Below are positions 38,961 through 52,322 of a stretch of 64,000 nucleotides of DNA, in pieces. Position 1 is the first letter of the stretch. Each line of letters starts with the position of its first letter. Source of the DNA: Paralvinella palmiformis (Eukaryota; Annelida; Polychaeta; Terebellida; Alvinellidae); contig JAODUP010000667.1 of NCBI GenBank assembly GCA_025642065.1, positions 62,001-126,000 on the forward strand, given 5' to 3'. The translations under genes and the position numbers were made by a program. Under the pieces are notes generated by a model that was not told the origin of the DNA, made no database searches, and saw only the letters and a program-made list of their open reading frames with translations.

Positions 38961-40215
38961 TCTTCACGTTGGGGGACAGTCCGGGGCAAAGCCGTGTAGA
39001 GGCTGCACGGAGATTTGACGGATACCATGCAACTTCAGTTCAGTTGCCGTGCAGTCTCCGCACGGATCCCGGTGCTGCTTCCGTGCAGAGGCTGCGCGGA
39101 GATGGTGTGGTGATGTTTTTGAGCGTCCCAAGTATCAGAGTCCCAAGTGTATAAGGAGGAGCTCTGTGCACAACTTTACATTTCTGCTTGTGTTTGCAGA
39201 TCGCACATTGACAATCAAGAAGTTCAAGATGTTTTTTAACATTGCGTAGAAACAAGGCCTGCATTCTGCAGCGCAAGGCACCTCAACCTCATGATCTAGT
39301 GTAGAATGACGCAGGCCCTGGTGATTGAGATGGCGTTCTTGGGAATGACGGCCAGAGTTGTCAGGAGGCACCGGAAACGACCAGTCAGGATCCCGAAGGC
39401 GTTCTCAACCACTCTGCGCGCATGGAAGGTCCGGTCCGGTAACTCTCTCATCGTGTGTTAGGAACCGATGGGAGTAGGGATTCATCATGCTGCACGGGCG
39501 GCACCGGGAAGGCATCGTCCCTCACGAATAAATAGGGAATGTTATAGTCATCATGGGGCATAGGGTCAGGATCGAGTATCCCCAGTGTCCCGGTATCTAT
39601 CTTCCAATGATTTCCCGCTACCTCCTTCTGTTATGCCTCAACTGCAATCGGAGGTACGCCACTATGACCATGGGGATGGTATCAGCGGCATCTTCTTGTT
39701 TGACTTCTTTGACTTATTTGGCTCCTCTGAAGAACTGAGACGAGTGATAAGCAACTGCCGGAGATGACCATTATATACCCATTTGAAAACAATTGGTCCA
39801 TCACCAGGCGGCTATACGGCCATGGTGCGGACGCGGGTTGACTGCTCAATATCTGTGCGCGATTTCACGGTTATACTACACCGGCAGCGAGCGGCAACCT
39901 AGCTATAAGCTGTGGGAGCGCCGTGCGTTTGTCCAACGAGCCTACAATCTCCGTACGATTTGTTGGGCCCAAATGTCCTCGTTTCTGCACGATCACCGCG
40001 CGGCCTCCGCACGGTCGCGGTGCGGGGATTGTTCAAAGCCATCTACGACATGTCCACGCGTTACGTTATGTGTATAACTTCTTGCTAAACAAAATCGTAG
40101 AGACCGCGGCACCCCTGAATCCGTACGAAAATCTCACGGCCGTCCCCTACCTCCGCACGGAGGCCGCACGGAAAGGGAGATACGGGTACCGTAGACCCAT
40201 CGCAGGCCAAATGTG
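38961..40215 (-). mobile_element. PIF/Harbinger transposon remnant, GC-rich
   Basis: Minus-strand translation over 39425-39292 gives RELPDRTFHARRVVENAFG followed by ILTGRFRCLLTTLAVIPKNA, the hallmark DDE_Tnp_4 block of PIF/Harbinger transposases with its catalytic Glu. Upstream, at 39550-39500, DYNIPYLFVRDDAFPVPP fits the block carrying the second Asp. A stop after SVPNTR and a frame change separate the two blocks, so it is dead. The stretch is much more GC-rich than its surroundings and holds many copies of a CCTCCGCACGG/CCGTGCGGAGG-type motif at both sides (39040-39115 and 39990-40170). Element ends are not resolved. Confidence 0.75.
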
Positions 40216-41880
40216 AATTAGGCATAACTCATGTGGTTTAATATATGACAGCTCAGTAGATGCTTCATGTTACAAAATTACAACATATTCTTCTTATGGG
40301 ATTCTATACTCCAGTATTCGTAAACACACTTTTGTTCCGAAATTGTATGCAGGCTGAACTATGTTTGTATTGTTGTTATAACTGGATAATACAAACAGCT
40401 TGTTTTAAGTGACATCAGGTCTGGCTGTGTGTGTCTGTGACTGGCTTCTACGTTGTGTTTGTAACTGTTTACTTCAGAGCTATACATGCTCCAGCGTATG
40501 TAGGAGGACACAAAGGGCACAGACTGTTTGTGTCCGAATGTCCTACTCATAATAATCATTTTAAAGTTAAATCTTATATTGTAAATATGTTTATATACGA
40601 CGTAGTTTAAATGTGTTCTGACCTGTTACAGATGATTCATACTCTGATATCACCATTTCGATCTGAAACACAAAATATTTAAGTACATATTTAAGCAGAC
40701 TATTCTATCCTGCGACTGTATCGGAATGTTAATCTTGCCAAACAATCAACACTAAAAGGGGAAGATACATAATGTTTACCTCTTTACTGACGTGTCATTA
40801 AATGCTATTTTTGCTACTACTTTATAACGCAAACGTGAGCGCTTCTGTCTTAAATCAACACATTCATGTTTTAAAAGTTAATGCACATTTTTAACTACTA
40901 ACAATAGACATCAAATGTTGTTCAAAGTCGATCGTACTTCATATATAGGCTTAGCATTGTCTAGACGAAGGAAAAACGGTCATGGAGCCAGAGCCCATCA
41001 AATGTTCAAAGTCGATCGTATGACAACAAAACATTTTTAACAGTTGGGTAGCTCCTGGTAATTCCAGTCGATCGCCTACTTGATCAGCCAAAAAGATAGG
41101 AAAGCTCCCCAAAGAGTAATTTCTTGGCTCACAACATCACGGGTTGTTGAGCACGTTAAATGGTGCTTCTGTCTCAGTTTAGAAGTGACCGCCCTCAGAG
41201 TATTTTGACTCCGTATCTCGTCGCCATTCCCTTGAGTGCTGGTGGAGGGATTGGTGTTAGTTAATCCCTGTTTAATGATCATAGATCCAGATATAAAATA
41301 AATAAATAAGATCTTCTGTCCTAAAACCCGGGTACGATTTTTCAAAGTATACTATAGTTTGTCCCTTGGAATCTGAAGTAAGAAGCTGATTGAAATCGGT
41401 GTAGAAAATTAAAAAAAAAAGATTATAATGATATGCTCTAATCCATGTTATATTAATTACCTACTACCCTGATTATTATCAGACTAAGACTTAATTCTTT
41501 CAAGTTGTTTTGTGGCAGAAGCAAAATTATTTGATAAAGTTCTGAAAACCCATCAGTGTATTTATGTATAAACATATTTGTGCTATGTGAACCGGAACAT
41601 GTTTTAATTCAGCTTTTCGTGTAAAGCGCCTTTGAGCAACTCAAATCGATTAAGGCTCTTAATAAATTATTGTTGTTATTATTGTTGTTGCTGTTATTAT
41701 TAATGACAGCTTTTTATTGAACGTAGAAGTTCTTTGCAGAAGGAGGGGTAACACCTAACAAATAATATTTTGTGTTGGTAGAGTACCCTTTATTTTTGTT
41801 GGATAGTGCCATCCCCAATAGTTAGTTTACATGCAAACTGTTCAACATTCCAATAGATTGAGAAGGCCCCTTATAACGGC
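40216..41880. other. Intergenic stretch, no gene seen
   Basis: AT-rich sequence holding the SINE-B copy at 41095 and a LINE/SINE-like tail at 41620-41710 (AAAGCGCCTTTGAGCAACTC then a TTATTGTTG-rich run). No conserved exon was recognised. Confidence 0.5.
41095..41265 (+). mobile_element. SINE-B, fragment in plus orientation
   Basis: The TTTCTTGGCTCACAACATC and GAGCACGTTAAATGGTGC parts match the reverse complement of the SINE-B tail half at 13870-13950. Diverged, with no head visible. Confidence 0.6.
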
Positions 41881-41939
41881 GGGATAACCGCCCGTTGTTT
41901 GCCTTGTGTACGAGGGACTGAGAAGTCGTCTATTTTGAG
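41880..41939 (+). other. Possible 5' UTR exon of SELENBP1
   Basis: A strong donor (TTTTGAG/GTAAGTG) at 41939-41945 has no open frame before it. The SELENBP1 start exon is preceded by an acceptor (TCTTATAG, ending 44128) seven bases before the ATG, so a non-coding first exon is needed. This is the best upstream donor I see; the link is inferred. Confidence 0.35.
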
Positions 41940-42143
41940 GTAAGTGTGACTTCGTATAATGTGTATGTGACAAGAACACTTATTAATTCGTCTTTAAACA
42001 ACCTGAAATACTTATTAGCGAAACTATAGAGGACCATGTGTATGTTTGGGGTATTTCTTATCGTATTTTATAAATGTACGACAAATGAGTTATCGTAGCT
42101 TGGTCATAACTCATTAATTACTGTTTAGATACTGTTTGGGATC

Positions 42144-42180
<37 letters not shown>

Positions 42181-43749
42181 CGTGCATGCCGATTCAATGT
42201 TAGTGCCATATATCATTGTGGGTTAGGATTTGTGGGTGTTTTTACTGAGATAGGATTGATGCTAGGATATACTAAAAAGATGTGTTTTATACGTGTCGTA
42301 GTTATTTGAATCATCTGTAAATAATTAAATGAACACTTTTCATTGGGCTTGTTGCATTAATCTAACTAGGTTAATGATAAACACACACACACAGAGAGAC
42401 ACACACTGGGAGAGAGGAAGCATATTTCATGTTCTACTGTAATAGAGACCCTCAGAGGAAAACATTTGACAACACACAGGGGTTACTTTCAAACATTTAT
42501 CATTATGTTATAATTTAAAAAGTGTATACTTCCGACTTTTGATGCCGCTTTAGAATCATAACGTGCTCGTAAACCTAGCCCAAATAATAGCGAGCATGAA
42601 TTTAAACAAATCCCCGTCATCAAGCTATGTTTGAATCTACACAAACGTTGAAGTCGGCACTTGATAATGAAATAGTTCGTAGTGGTATATTGTAGACTTA
42701 AAAGTTTTTAACGACCTTGATAATCAATTGTTTTTTAAAGAAATGGATTCAATGTGGGATTCTGACTTGCTTAGATTCACCCGTTGGACGTTGCTTCGTC
42801 GAGTACTTCGTCATCGTTGAAGCTGACTCTTTGTATTAATGACATTAAAAAAATTGTTTCTGAAAATTATTTTATCCAAATAAACAAAAACTATTAGAAG
42901 TGGTCTGGATTATCTGAACATCAGCAGTCAACAAACTTTCCTATGAGCATTAAAAAGCTACACTTTCCTCTTTAGCGTTTGCTAGAAAATAAATTAATGT
43001 ACAGCTAAGATTGACAAGATGTGTAAAATCATATTCTGGATTTATTGATAGATAAGTAGCTCGAATAAAATACTGTATTGATATGATAAAGTGGATATAG
43101 GTAGAAAGCAAAACAATATAAGGCTTTCTCATTATTACAATTTTATTACTATATCTCGATATTTGTGTTATTGTGTATACTATTAATGCCATACGAGTTT
43201 TTTTTATATAGAATGTATCATAGCATCGTATTGATAAGTGATTGTTATAATGGTTGTTGTTGTCTAAAATCAGCTCATTGTTTAACAAGTTCAACACTTC
43301 AGATTTGTTTATTTAAACAAACTTAAATATTGCTTAAAACAGAAGAGCAATTTGGTTACGGAAATAAAACATTTACTAAGACTACTTCTATTACTCCAAT
43401 CGTATATCAAAGAAATGTGGCATCGTTGAAATACGGGTATAATCTTAAACTTTACCATTACTTGCTTCATGTCCGCTAGATAATGTAGGGTACAAATATA
43501 GATGCGAATTATGGGTAAAGGGGAATTATTTGATTATGGTAACTACATGTAGGTAGACACAAGTGTAGCTGGATGGGTATTTGACCATATTATATTTTCG
43601 CACAATGTTGCTAATTGTAGGCGAAATTATTATTGCAGGTTAGCAGTTGATCTTTCTGCTACGCCATTTTGTTTTTGGGGAGCTTAATATACAGAATAAT
43701 TCCATGATGAGTTCTTTAAGAATACATTTACCGATGTTACACGCACACG

Positions 43750-43803
<54 letters not shown>

Positions 43804-44135
43804 AATGATCTTGTTGACCTGATGACTTGTTCTGTTTTGTGATGTGGCTTTCTGTGGCATTAGTTTACAATGATAACTATATGTTATATTTGAGCGTTCC
43901 TCTCTGTGTTTTTCCTCTCTATCTGCCTCTCTCTCTTCTTTCTCTATAATCCTGTTTTACCTTCTATTAAAGTTGTTTGTGCGAATGTTAATATTATGAA
44001 CATTTCTGTCTGTATCTATCTCTCACAGGTAATCTATTCGTTTTATGATTATTATCTACAGTAATAAATCCATCATATTTATTATTAATTATTTATATAA
44101 TTTTTACTGTGTTATCATCGTCTTATAGACGATTC

Positions 44136-44805
44136 ATGATGACATCAGAACGAGTACAGCAGAAAGTCGACACACCAGGAGGTAAGTTGTTAGTTGTCTG
44201 GTTATAACCTACATGTACAACATATTTTGACAACACGACACTTTGTTTGACTCAATATGTTATGTCGAGGACAAGAATCAAGTCGGTACACAAATAACAA
44301 AAGCACATAGCCACGTGCATTAAGGTGCGCACGCAAACACACACACATACACACACACAGAGAGAGTGAGAGAGAGAGAGATGCACTGATATGTAAGATA
44401 GAAAGATAGCATGCATGAAGGTATGTAAGCGCGTTACAAGTAGACCTATAAACTAAATCTTTAAAGAAAATCGTGATATATCATTTACACAACCTTAAGT
44501 ATTAGTACTCACCCACTTCTTCCCCCCTCTCTCTATCTCTCTCTCTCTCATTCGCATTCTTAGTCTTTACTCCAGAATCCTTTGATATATTTAAGCAGAG
44601 TCTCGACACTGTTGTAAAACGGGCCCAGGATACAAATCTCCACTCGATGCTTTCAATAATGGACCGAGAGAAAAACTTATTTATATTACTTGTATACGTA
44701 ACAACATTCTGGACTCGGACAAACCTGATTATTTGTCCACCGTAGACGTGGATCCTGAATCACCAACCTATAGCTCGGTAAGATGACGAAAACCCTCTTC
44801 CAGTA

Positions 44806-44876
<71 letters not shown>

Positions 44877-47800
44877 CATTTATATTCGAATGGCTTTGTC
44901 GAGGATCACTTCATCCTGGACTAACATGTCTTGTAATACCTTTACAGGTGATACATCGCCTGATGATGCCATACATTGGAGACGAGATCCATCATACTGG
45001 CTGGAATACATGCTCCAGTTGTTATGATGATCCTACTCGTTCACGTAGTCGTCTCATCCTGCCTACTTTAGGAAGCGACAGAGTTTATATTATAGATGTT
45101 AATACCGACCCGAAGGCACCACGAATACATAAAGTATATCTAAATATCGTTAAGAACATAAGAACACCGACGGCGTAGTAATTTAACAACAATTGACACA
45201 CATAGAAATATAAACAGACAAACTCCAGTCACTCACGATCTGGAACTGATTTGACAAAAGAGCATAACAGTAAATACTAACAGAGGCTTTATCTACAATT
45301 ATTTGTAGAAATAGCTCCTACTGTACATCGATCTATCCATGTGTGTTTGTGTGTGTGCGTGCGTGTGTGTGTGTATACGTTTAAAAAACGTGAGATAGGG
45401 TACTGGTACAGAGAATTACGAGTCACAATATAATCTATGGACGATTCATCAGACCATTAAGTTTAGAGAAGCAAATTTGTCATGCTCAAACGTGTAGTGT
45501 GTGTGTGTGTGTGTGTAGGGACGGGTATCAGAAAATAACTAACCATACAAACATACATGACTGACATAAATAAGAATTAAATAACATAATTGGTATGCTG
45601 ACATGGATAATACATGAAGCATAAAGGGTAAAAATTATTTTGTTTGATCGAATCTTGCAGATTATTGAACCAGAAGAAATACACTCTAAAGCTGATATGG
45701 GCTCTCTACACACATCCCATTGTCTGAAAAGTGGTCAGCTGATGATCAGTTGTATGGGAGACTCCAATGGTCAACCTAAAGGTTGTAATTAGTTTTTATC
45801 TTTGACTCGGTTTAAGCAACGCGAATTTCATAGGCTTAATTATAATATTGTTATTTACTTCAGAGGACAACACTTGGGGTTCATCTGCCTTCAGTTGTTT
45901 ACTATTGTATCTTCTCTCTCTCTCCATTATTTACATCATAGGCGGCTTTTTACTCGTAAATGGTGAAGATTTTTCCGTCTCCAAATGTTGGGAAAGTGGT
46001 GGGAGATCGGCACCTTTCGGCTACGATTTCTGGTACCAGCCTCGTCATAACGTCATGATTAGTACAGAATGGGGTTCTCCTTCGGTGTGGAAACGTGGCT
46101 TCAATCCCAAACACGTGGAAGAAGGTAAATTTTGTTAATATAATGTTCTGCCTATAAGTCTGATTTCGTAGTGACGGTGGCTTTCCGAGCAAGAAACGTC
46201 GCATTTTGTTCCAGGCATAACAATATTAATATCTATCAGAACATAATAAAAATGAACAGTGACAAACAATTATTGTACCTTGAAAGATATTCTTCGGAAA
46301 TGATAAATACTAAAACATATTGAGCAACATATTATAGTGTTAATTAGAAGGAAATAATAGTTCTTTTAACAATATTTTGAATGTTTTTGTTTTAAATTTG
46401 TTTTCAATCATTTTGTTAAATTGATGGCAATATACATACAGCTCAGTAAATTATTAACTCTAATAATGTCACGTTTGGTGTGGTGCTCCCTATTCTTATC
46501 TCGATGACGAGTTCAATTTGAGAACCAAATTGTCAAATTCTAAGACTCAAATAGGTTCCAAGCCCAAATGTCCTGTAATCTAGCCAAAGTATAAAGAATG
46601 TTTAATTTTCTAGCTAAGTCACTGTACGTCCCTCAAGTTTATGAGTGAGTGTCTTCATTTACAACACAAGAGAGATGGTATTAGTCGGGAAACAAACCAA
46701 CCATATTTATACGAGAAATTCTTATCTTTCTCTAACAGTACGAAGTTTCATCACAACTCTTATGTGAATAACATAGATAACCATTTGTATTGTAATTGAG
46801 AGTCCGTAATCGTTTAGATTTTGCAAGAAGAGTTCTCAAACATTCTTCCGCCAACAGGACTGTATGGAAGCCACCTTAACATCTGGAACTGGGAGACGCA
46901 CGAGCTAGTGAAGAGATTGGACTTGGGTAAGGATAGTTTGATCCCTTTAGAGGTACGCTTCCTCCACGATCCAGATTCCTCGGTGGCTCTGATTTGCTGT
47001 GCTCTGAGCTCAACTGTTGTTCGTGTCTTTAAGACGAAAGTAAGTAAACATAAATATTACTTTAACGTAAATATAATCATAAGAACAATCGCTATAACTA
47101 CATATATCGTGTGCAGGCTTGCCTGGTGTGTATATGCAATAGGTGATGGATCGATTCGATTGATTTATTTTCGATTGGATTTTCGATATTTAGTCCACGG
47201 TTCGATTTATTCACCATACTTTACTGAAGCATGCCGGTGACCACACATACTTTTCAATAAACTAATTTTAAAAAGTTTAATGCAGCAACTTTATTTTTTA
47301 ATAAACACCTGCAAAATAACTGTAAATGAATTAATGATTAAAAAAATAATATGACAAGAAGACAAAAATGCCTTTTGGTAATATTCAATGTGGCAAATTG
47401 GGTGAATTTGGGATGAGCTAACACGTGACGTAATGTGTTTTCAAAGCATTATGGGGATTATTGTGTCAGTGTTTAAGTACTTTGTGTTTATCAAACAAGG
47501 GCTTATAAGGTGAATATTCACATAGGTTCACTATTGATAGTTATCTCTTGCTGAATACAAACCAGAAGAAAAGACTGTTATTTCTTTAAATCCATTTAAA
47601 TTTTTTAAATATGATTTAAATAAAAAATAATGTGATTTTTTTAAATGAGCATTTCTTTTGCAACACTAGTTACAAGTAATAACTTTAGGAAAAAAGAAAT
47701 AGCAGAAACAGTACTTCAGGAATACATACCAAATTTAATAGCTTTAGTTATTAGTTAAGCCCACATGTGAAATAAAGAACTTAAGAGAAGAATTCCAGTT

Positions 47801-50800
47801 CCACTTCCCAAAGAACCGACACTGTAGACAGTGTAGTGAGAATTCTAAAGTTATTAGAGAAAATATTTAATGTGGGTTAGTTATTGACGGTCAGTAACTA
47901 CCCACTTCGCTCTATTTAATAGACCTTGCCAACTAATTTTCGCGGGCTTTTACACTTCGGGACACCTCCGGGTACAGCCCAGAACAGCGGAGGCGGAGTT
48001 TCATGGTTTTCAATGTAGGCTGGATTCTTGTTCTGAACATCTCGGTTTGAACAACGTTCTACTGCGTAATACAATTGGAATTCAGATAGGAAAATACTTC
48101 TGGTGATAGATTAGTTTCTTGTTGTTCAGCATATTTCATTATTAAATGTTGTTATGGTGAAAAAATGAGACTAAATACTTCTTTAGCGAAGTCCGCTAGT
48201 ATCGGTTATCTCTTGAAAATTGAAATGGCGACAGACGGGGTGGGGTTTGTTTACATTTTAAAATCAACTCATGGTTCGCGTTAAATCACGAGAAATAATA
48301 CTCAAATGCAATATATCAATGCCGGATTATTGCTCTATCAATCAAAACTTTTGTGTATCACAATATGTCTCCGATTTTATGAGTAGCTTCGATCCAAATA
48401 GCACACCCGTTTGTTTATTAGAATTATGCCATCTATGCCGGCGCATTATCACTGACGTGCGCATGCGCCATGAGCCTACTGCTAGACGATGCTACACGGA
48501 AAATGACCACAAATAAAACAAATCTTTGAAGATATCTCTGAATTGTCCTGGTAAAATGATAGTATTACAACTGCCTTGTCCATTTTCGATATTATTATCA
48601 ATGACCTAAGATGTGAATTGAAGAAACACTATGGGAAAGCCACCGCCTATACGTAAGCTTTCGCTACGAATACGGCAGTACGCTTGTACACAGGAAATGT
48701 GTTCTGCGAACTACCACATAGAACTTCCAATTTCATCTATTGTGTTTACTAAATCAGTGTTCTTTGAATAGAAATATACTAAACATCACCTTATCTTTCA
48801 TTTTCCTTTAGTGAGTGTTGGAATCGTGGAGTATTATCACCGGCAATGATCGTTAAAATATACAAACAAACCTCGCGTATACACTGAAAACGAACGGTGA
48901 TCCAGACTCTGCAATTAACACGACCCGATTGTAGTAGTTATAAATCCTGCCGCCAGATATCACTAGCTTAATTGGCAAGGTCTATTAACTGGCAACTCAT
49001 AAAAGTTGTAGGGTCTACATTGCATGCCTCATACTTTGGCTCCAGAACATGTAGGAGCCCTGTAAATCCTGGCTTCTCCACCGATGTGTATGGTCTCGGA
49101 TCTGTCACTATGATTTTCCCGATTTGGTTTGTGATGGCTGTCGATCGTGGAGAGTTGAACGGCGTCTTTTGTTTAACATGTAATGTTTCTTTCAAAGTCT
49201 GTTGCTTTGCTACGGGATAGGAAAGTGGCTTGCTGTCACTGTCAGATAGATAGACGTGTAGATGAAACCAAAACTCGCGAAATCGAAGACGAGGTTGACT
49301 ATCCCGGTGGTGTCTGTTTAAATGCTGGATCATGTTCGTAGTTTTTCCAGACTTATATTACGACCCTACAAATCCTGTCATCGGGTGGCCGAAATGTTTT
49401 CAAACAAATGATTTATACGATTTTGGAGGCTTAGACAAATTGCTGAGAACCATTTCTTTGCACGCTGTGATTGGCTGAAACCCATTGGTCATAGGAAATC
49501 CGCATGGTGTCAAAACAAAGTATGGGTGCACATTAAATTGTTGAAGGCTGCCCTTCGCCTGAAATCATATTGTAGGAATACACCCATATTACAAGCTATG
49601 AATATTAAAGGAATATCCCAGTTCATAGGAGAGAGTCAGAGGGATGTAATGAAATCACTTATTCGAAATAAAACGAAGGGACTAAGAATTCAATTCTTAT
49701 ATACTATCACTGAGACAATCTGATATGAACATCATTGCTGACCGAACAATGGTACAATGTAAAAAGGACGACGTGTCACTGATTGGGTACTTGTATGATG
49801 ATACATATTCTAGTCAAGTCAAAAGACATACAATGTAAACCTGAAAAAAACGATGGCCTTTTTATAACCCTTACATGCTTAATTTACTTTTATGTAATTT
49901 TTAATAGTTTAAACTGTAAACGGTTTGAGATCTATTTTAGTGTGTGTCTCCTCAGCATTATTGTGCAGTATATTGTATGCTCTCCTATTTGGAGGTTTTA
50001 TTAATAAATTAAAAAATTTTAATAATAATTACGGAAGAGTAACGTGCCATTTTAAAAAAAATCGAAATAAACCGCGGTTTGCAAATTGAAAAACCGTGAA
50101 TCGAACCGAAGAACTAAAACCGCGAATACCGCGAACCGAGATTAATCGTCGCATCCATAATATGTAATATAGTTATGCAAAAGCTAATATTGCGGGTCCG
50201 TGACCACTACTCTCTAGGGTAGTTTTCTAGTTGATTCCCCCCCCCCAATCCCAACTTCTCGAATATTTGTGTTGGAGGTTTACTGTTATCGTACCCAGAT
50301 GATATTCACGGGTTATATAATGCTTAACCTGAATTAAACGTGATCAAGATACAACATTATTTTCATGATAAAAATTCATAGGTGACGATTACTCATCGGA
50401 GGCAATGCGCGTCACACGAGATAACAGAACAATGGTACACATTTATTATTTACAGACAGGAGACTGGGATGCAGAGACCGTGATTTCGGTACCACCCAAG
50501 AAGGTTCAAGGTTGGGCGCTTCCTGACATGCCAGGTAAGCTATAACTAACTACATTCGTTCACATTTGTGAAGACAGATAGTTCGGATTGTCGTCGTATT
50601 ATGCTTCTAAAATGGCAAGTAAATGTATGCAATATTATTTACCAAATGTCTATAAGTTCTAACTGATAGCAGGATTTGACACAGACCTATAGCATCCTGG
50701 TTTAGCTATATCTGAAGGGTGTTACATCTTTCATTTCGCTTCATTGCAGTTGTGGCTAAACTATCATGTAAAATATCCTAGTAATATGTTTCTAGCCATA

Positions 50801-51683
50801 ATCATGATTTTCATGATCATAAATAACACAATATATAGTAAACTAAAGACGATAGACTGCAATGTCGTCTTTTTCCAGCTTTGATCACGGATATTATACT
50901 GTCTTTGGATGACAAGTATCTGTACCTCGGTAATTGGCTTCATGGTGACCTCAGACAATATGATATAACAGACACAAAACATCCTAAATTAGTTAGCCAA
51001 GTGAGTAAACACGATATTCGTCTCTGTAATAGAAAACGGTTTGTTCCATTAAGCTGATTAATTATTTAAAACAACGCATTAAGTTATTATTTTCAATTCA
51101 ATTAAACGTTTAGATGTTATATTTTTATCGAGTTATATTTTCAATAACTTCACCGTATTTCAGTTAACTTATTTATTTCAAATTATGTTTTTAATTATAT
51201 GTAATAGATAGCACTTTTGTTTCTTGAATTGTCGCTTTTATGTATGAAATTCATAACAAAATTGTGAAATAGAAGGTGTTTTTCTGTGATTAATTAATAT
51301 ATTTTGAGTAGAACTTTAGTTCGAAATCAGTTTACATGTTCGTAAATCACTAGGAACTCGTAGGATTTCGTTCTGCCTGCCTGTCTGCCTGCCTGCCTGC
51401 CTGCATGTATGTCTGTCTGCCTGCCTGCCTGCCTGCCTGCCTGCTGCCTGCCTGCCTGCCTGCCTGTCTGCCTGTCTGTCTGTCTGTCTGTCTGTCGTTT
51501 TGCGAAAACATCCGACCTTTTCACGCTGCAGCAGAATGAAAGAACCCCAGAATGACATGTAAACAGTTTTTCCGAATTTTCCTTAATCCTACCAGAGACT
51601 CAATAAAAATAAACATTGGTCGACACACAACAAAATAGTGACACTTAATGCAAATATTATTATATTTCTTCTATATAACAAAA

Positions 51684-51730
<47 letters not shown>

Positions 51731-52270
51731 TTTAATCTGATAATTATTTCTTCCATTTCATTTAGATATTTCTTGGTGGTTCAATATGTAAAGATGGAAC
51801 GGTCAAGGTCACAGAAGATATTGAAATGGATGTATGTACTCTACATTATATACATCATTAGCGTTATATAAATATCGTTTTTTGTTTTATTTCACAATAA
51901 CGTTTCTGTATTATTACCTTCACTTTCTTTGGCAATATTTTTAACATTTCAGCAACAGCCAGAGCCTAAATATATACAAGGTAAGCGTGTAGTGGGCGGA
52001 CCTCAGATGTTACAGCTGAGTTTAGATGGTAAACGCCTATATGTCAGCACGTCGTTATTCAGCGCCTGGGACCAACAGTTCTATCCAGATATGTGCAAGT
52101 AAATAACTGGATTATTTTCTTTATGTAATTGGCTAATAGAAAATAAATCCTCAGTGTCTACCGTAGAGGTCACAACAGACTCGTCGTGCGAGGCTTATGA
52201 TGCGTGTGTATAACAACTAACACATCGGTTGTATCAACGGTGTATTATGATTAGGTATCCTCTCTTCATG

Positions 52271-52322
<52 letters not shown>

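Noticed and set aside
44783..45178. 131-codon frame with long YIYIYI run
   Set aside because: It reads through a (TA)n microsatellite into genuine SELENBP1 exon 3; only 44948-45133 is coding.
48271..48516. 81-codon frame inside the TTAA-flanked element
   Set aside because: No similarity to transposase or any domain; not supported by other evidence.
51316..51558. RQAGRQ/RQTDRQ repeat protein on the minus strand
   Set aside because: Translation of a CTGC/CTGT tetranucleotide array; all frames of such a repeat stay open.
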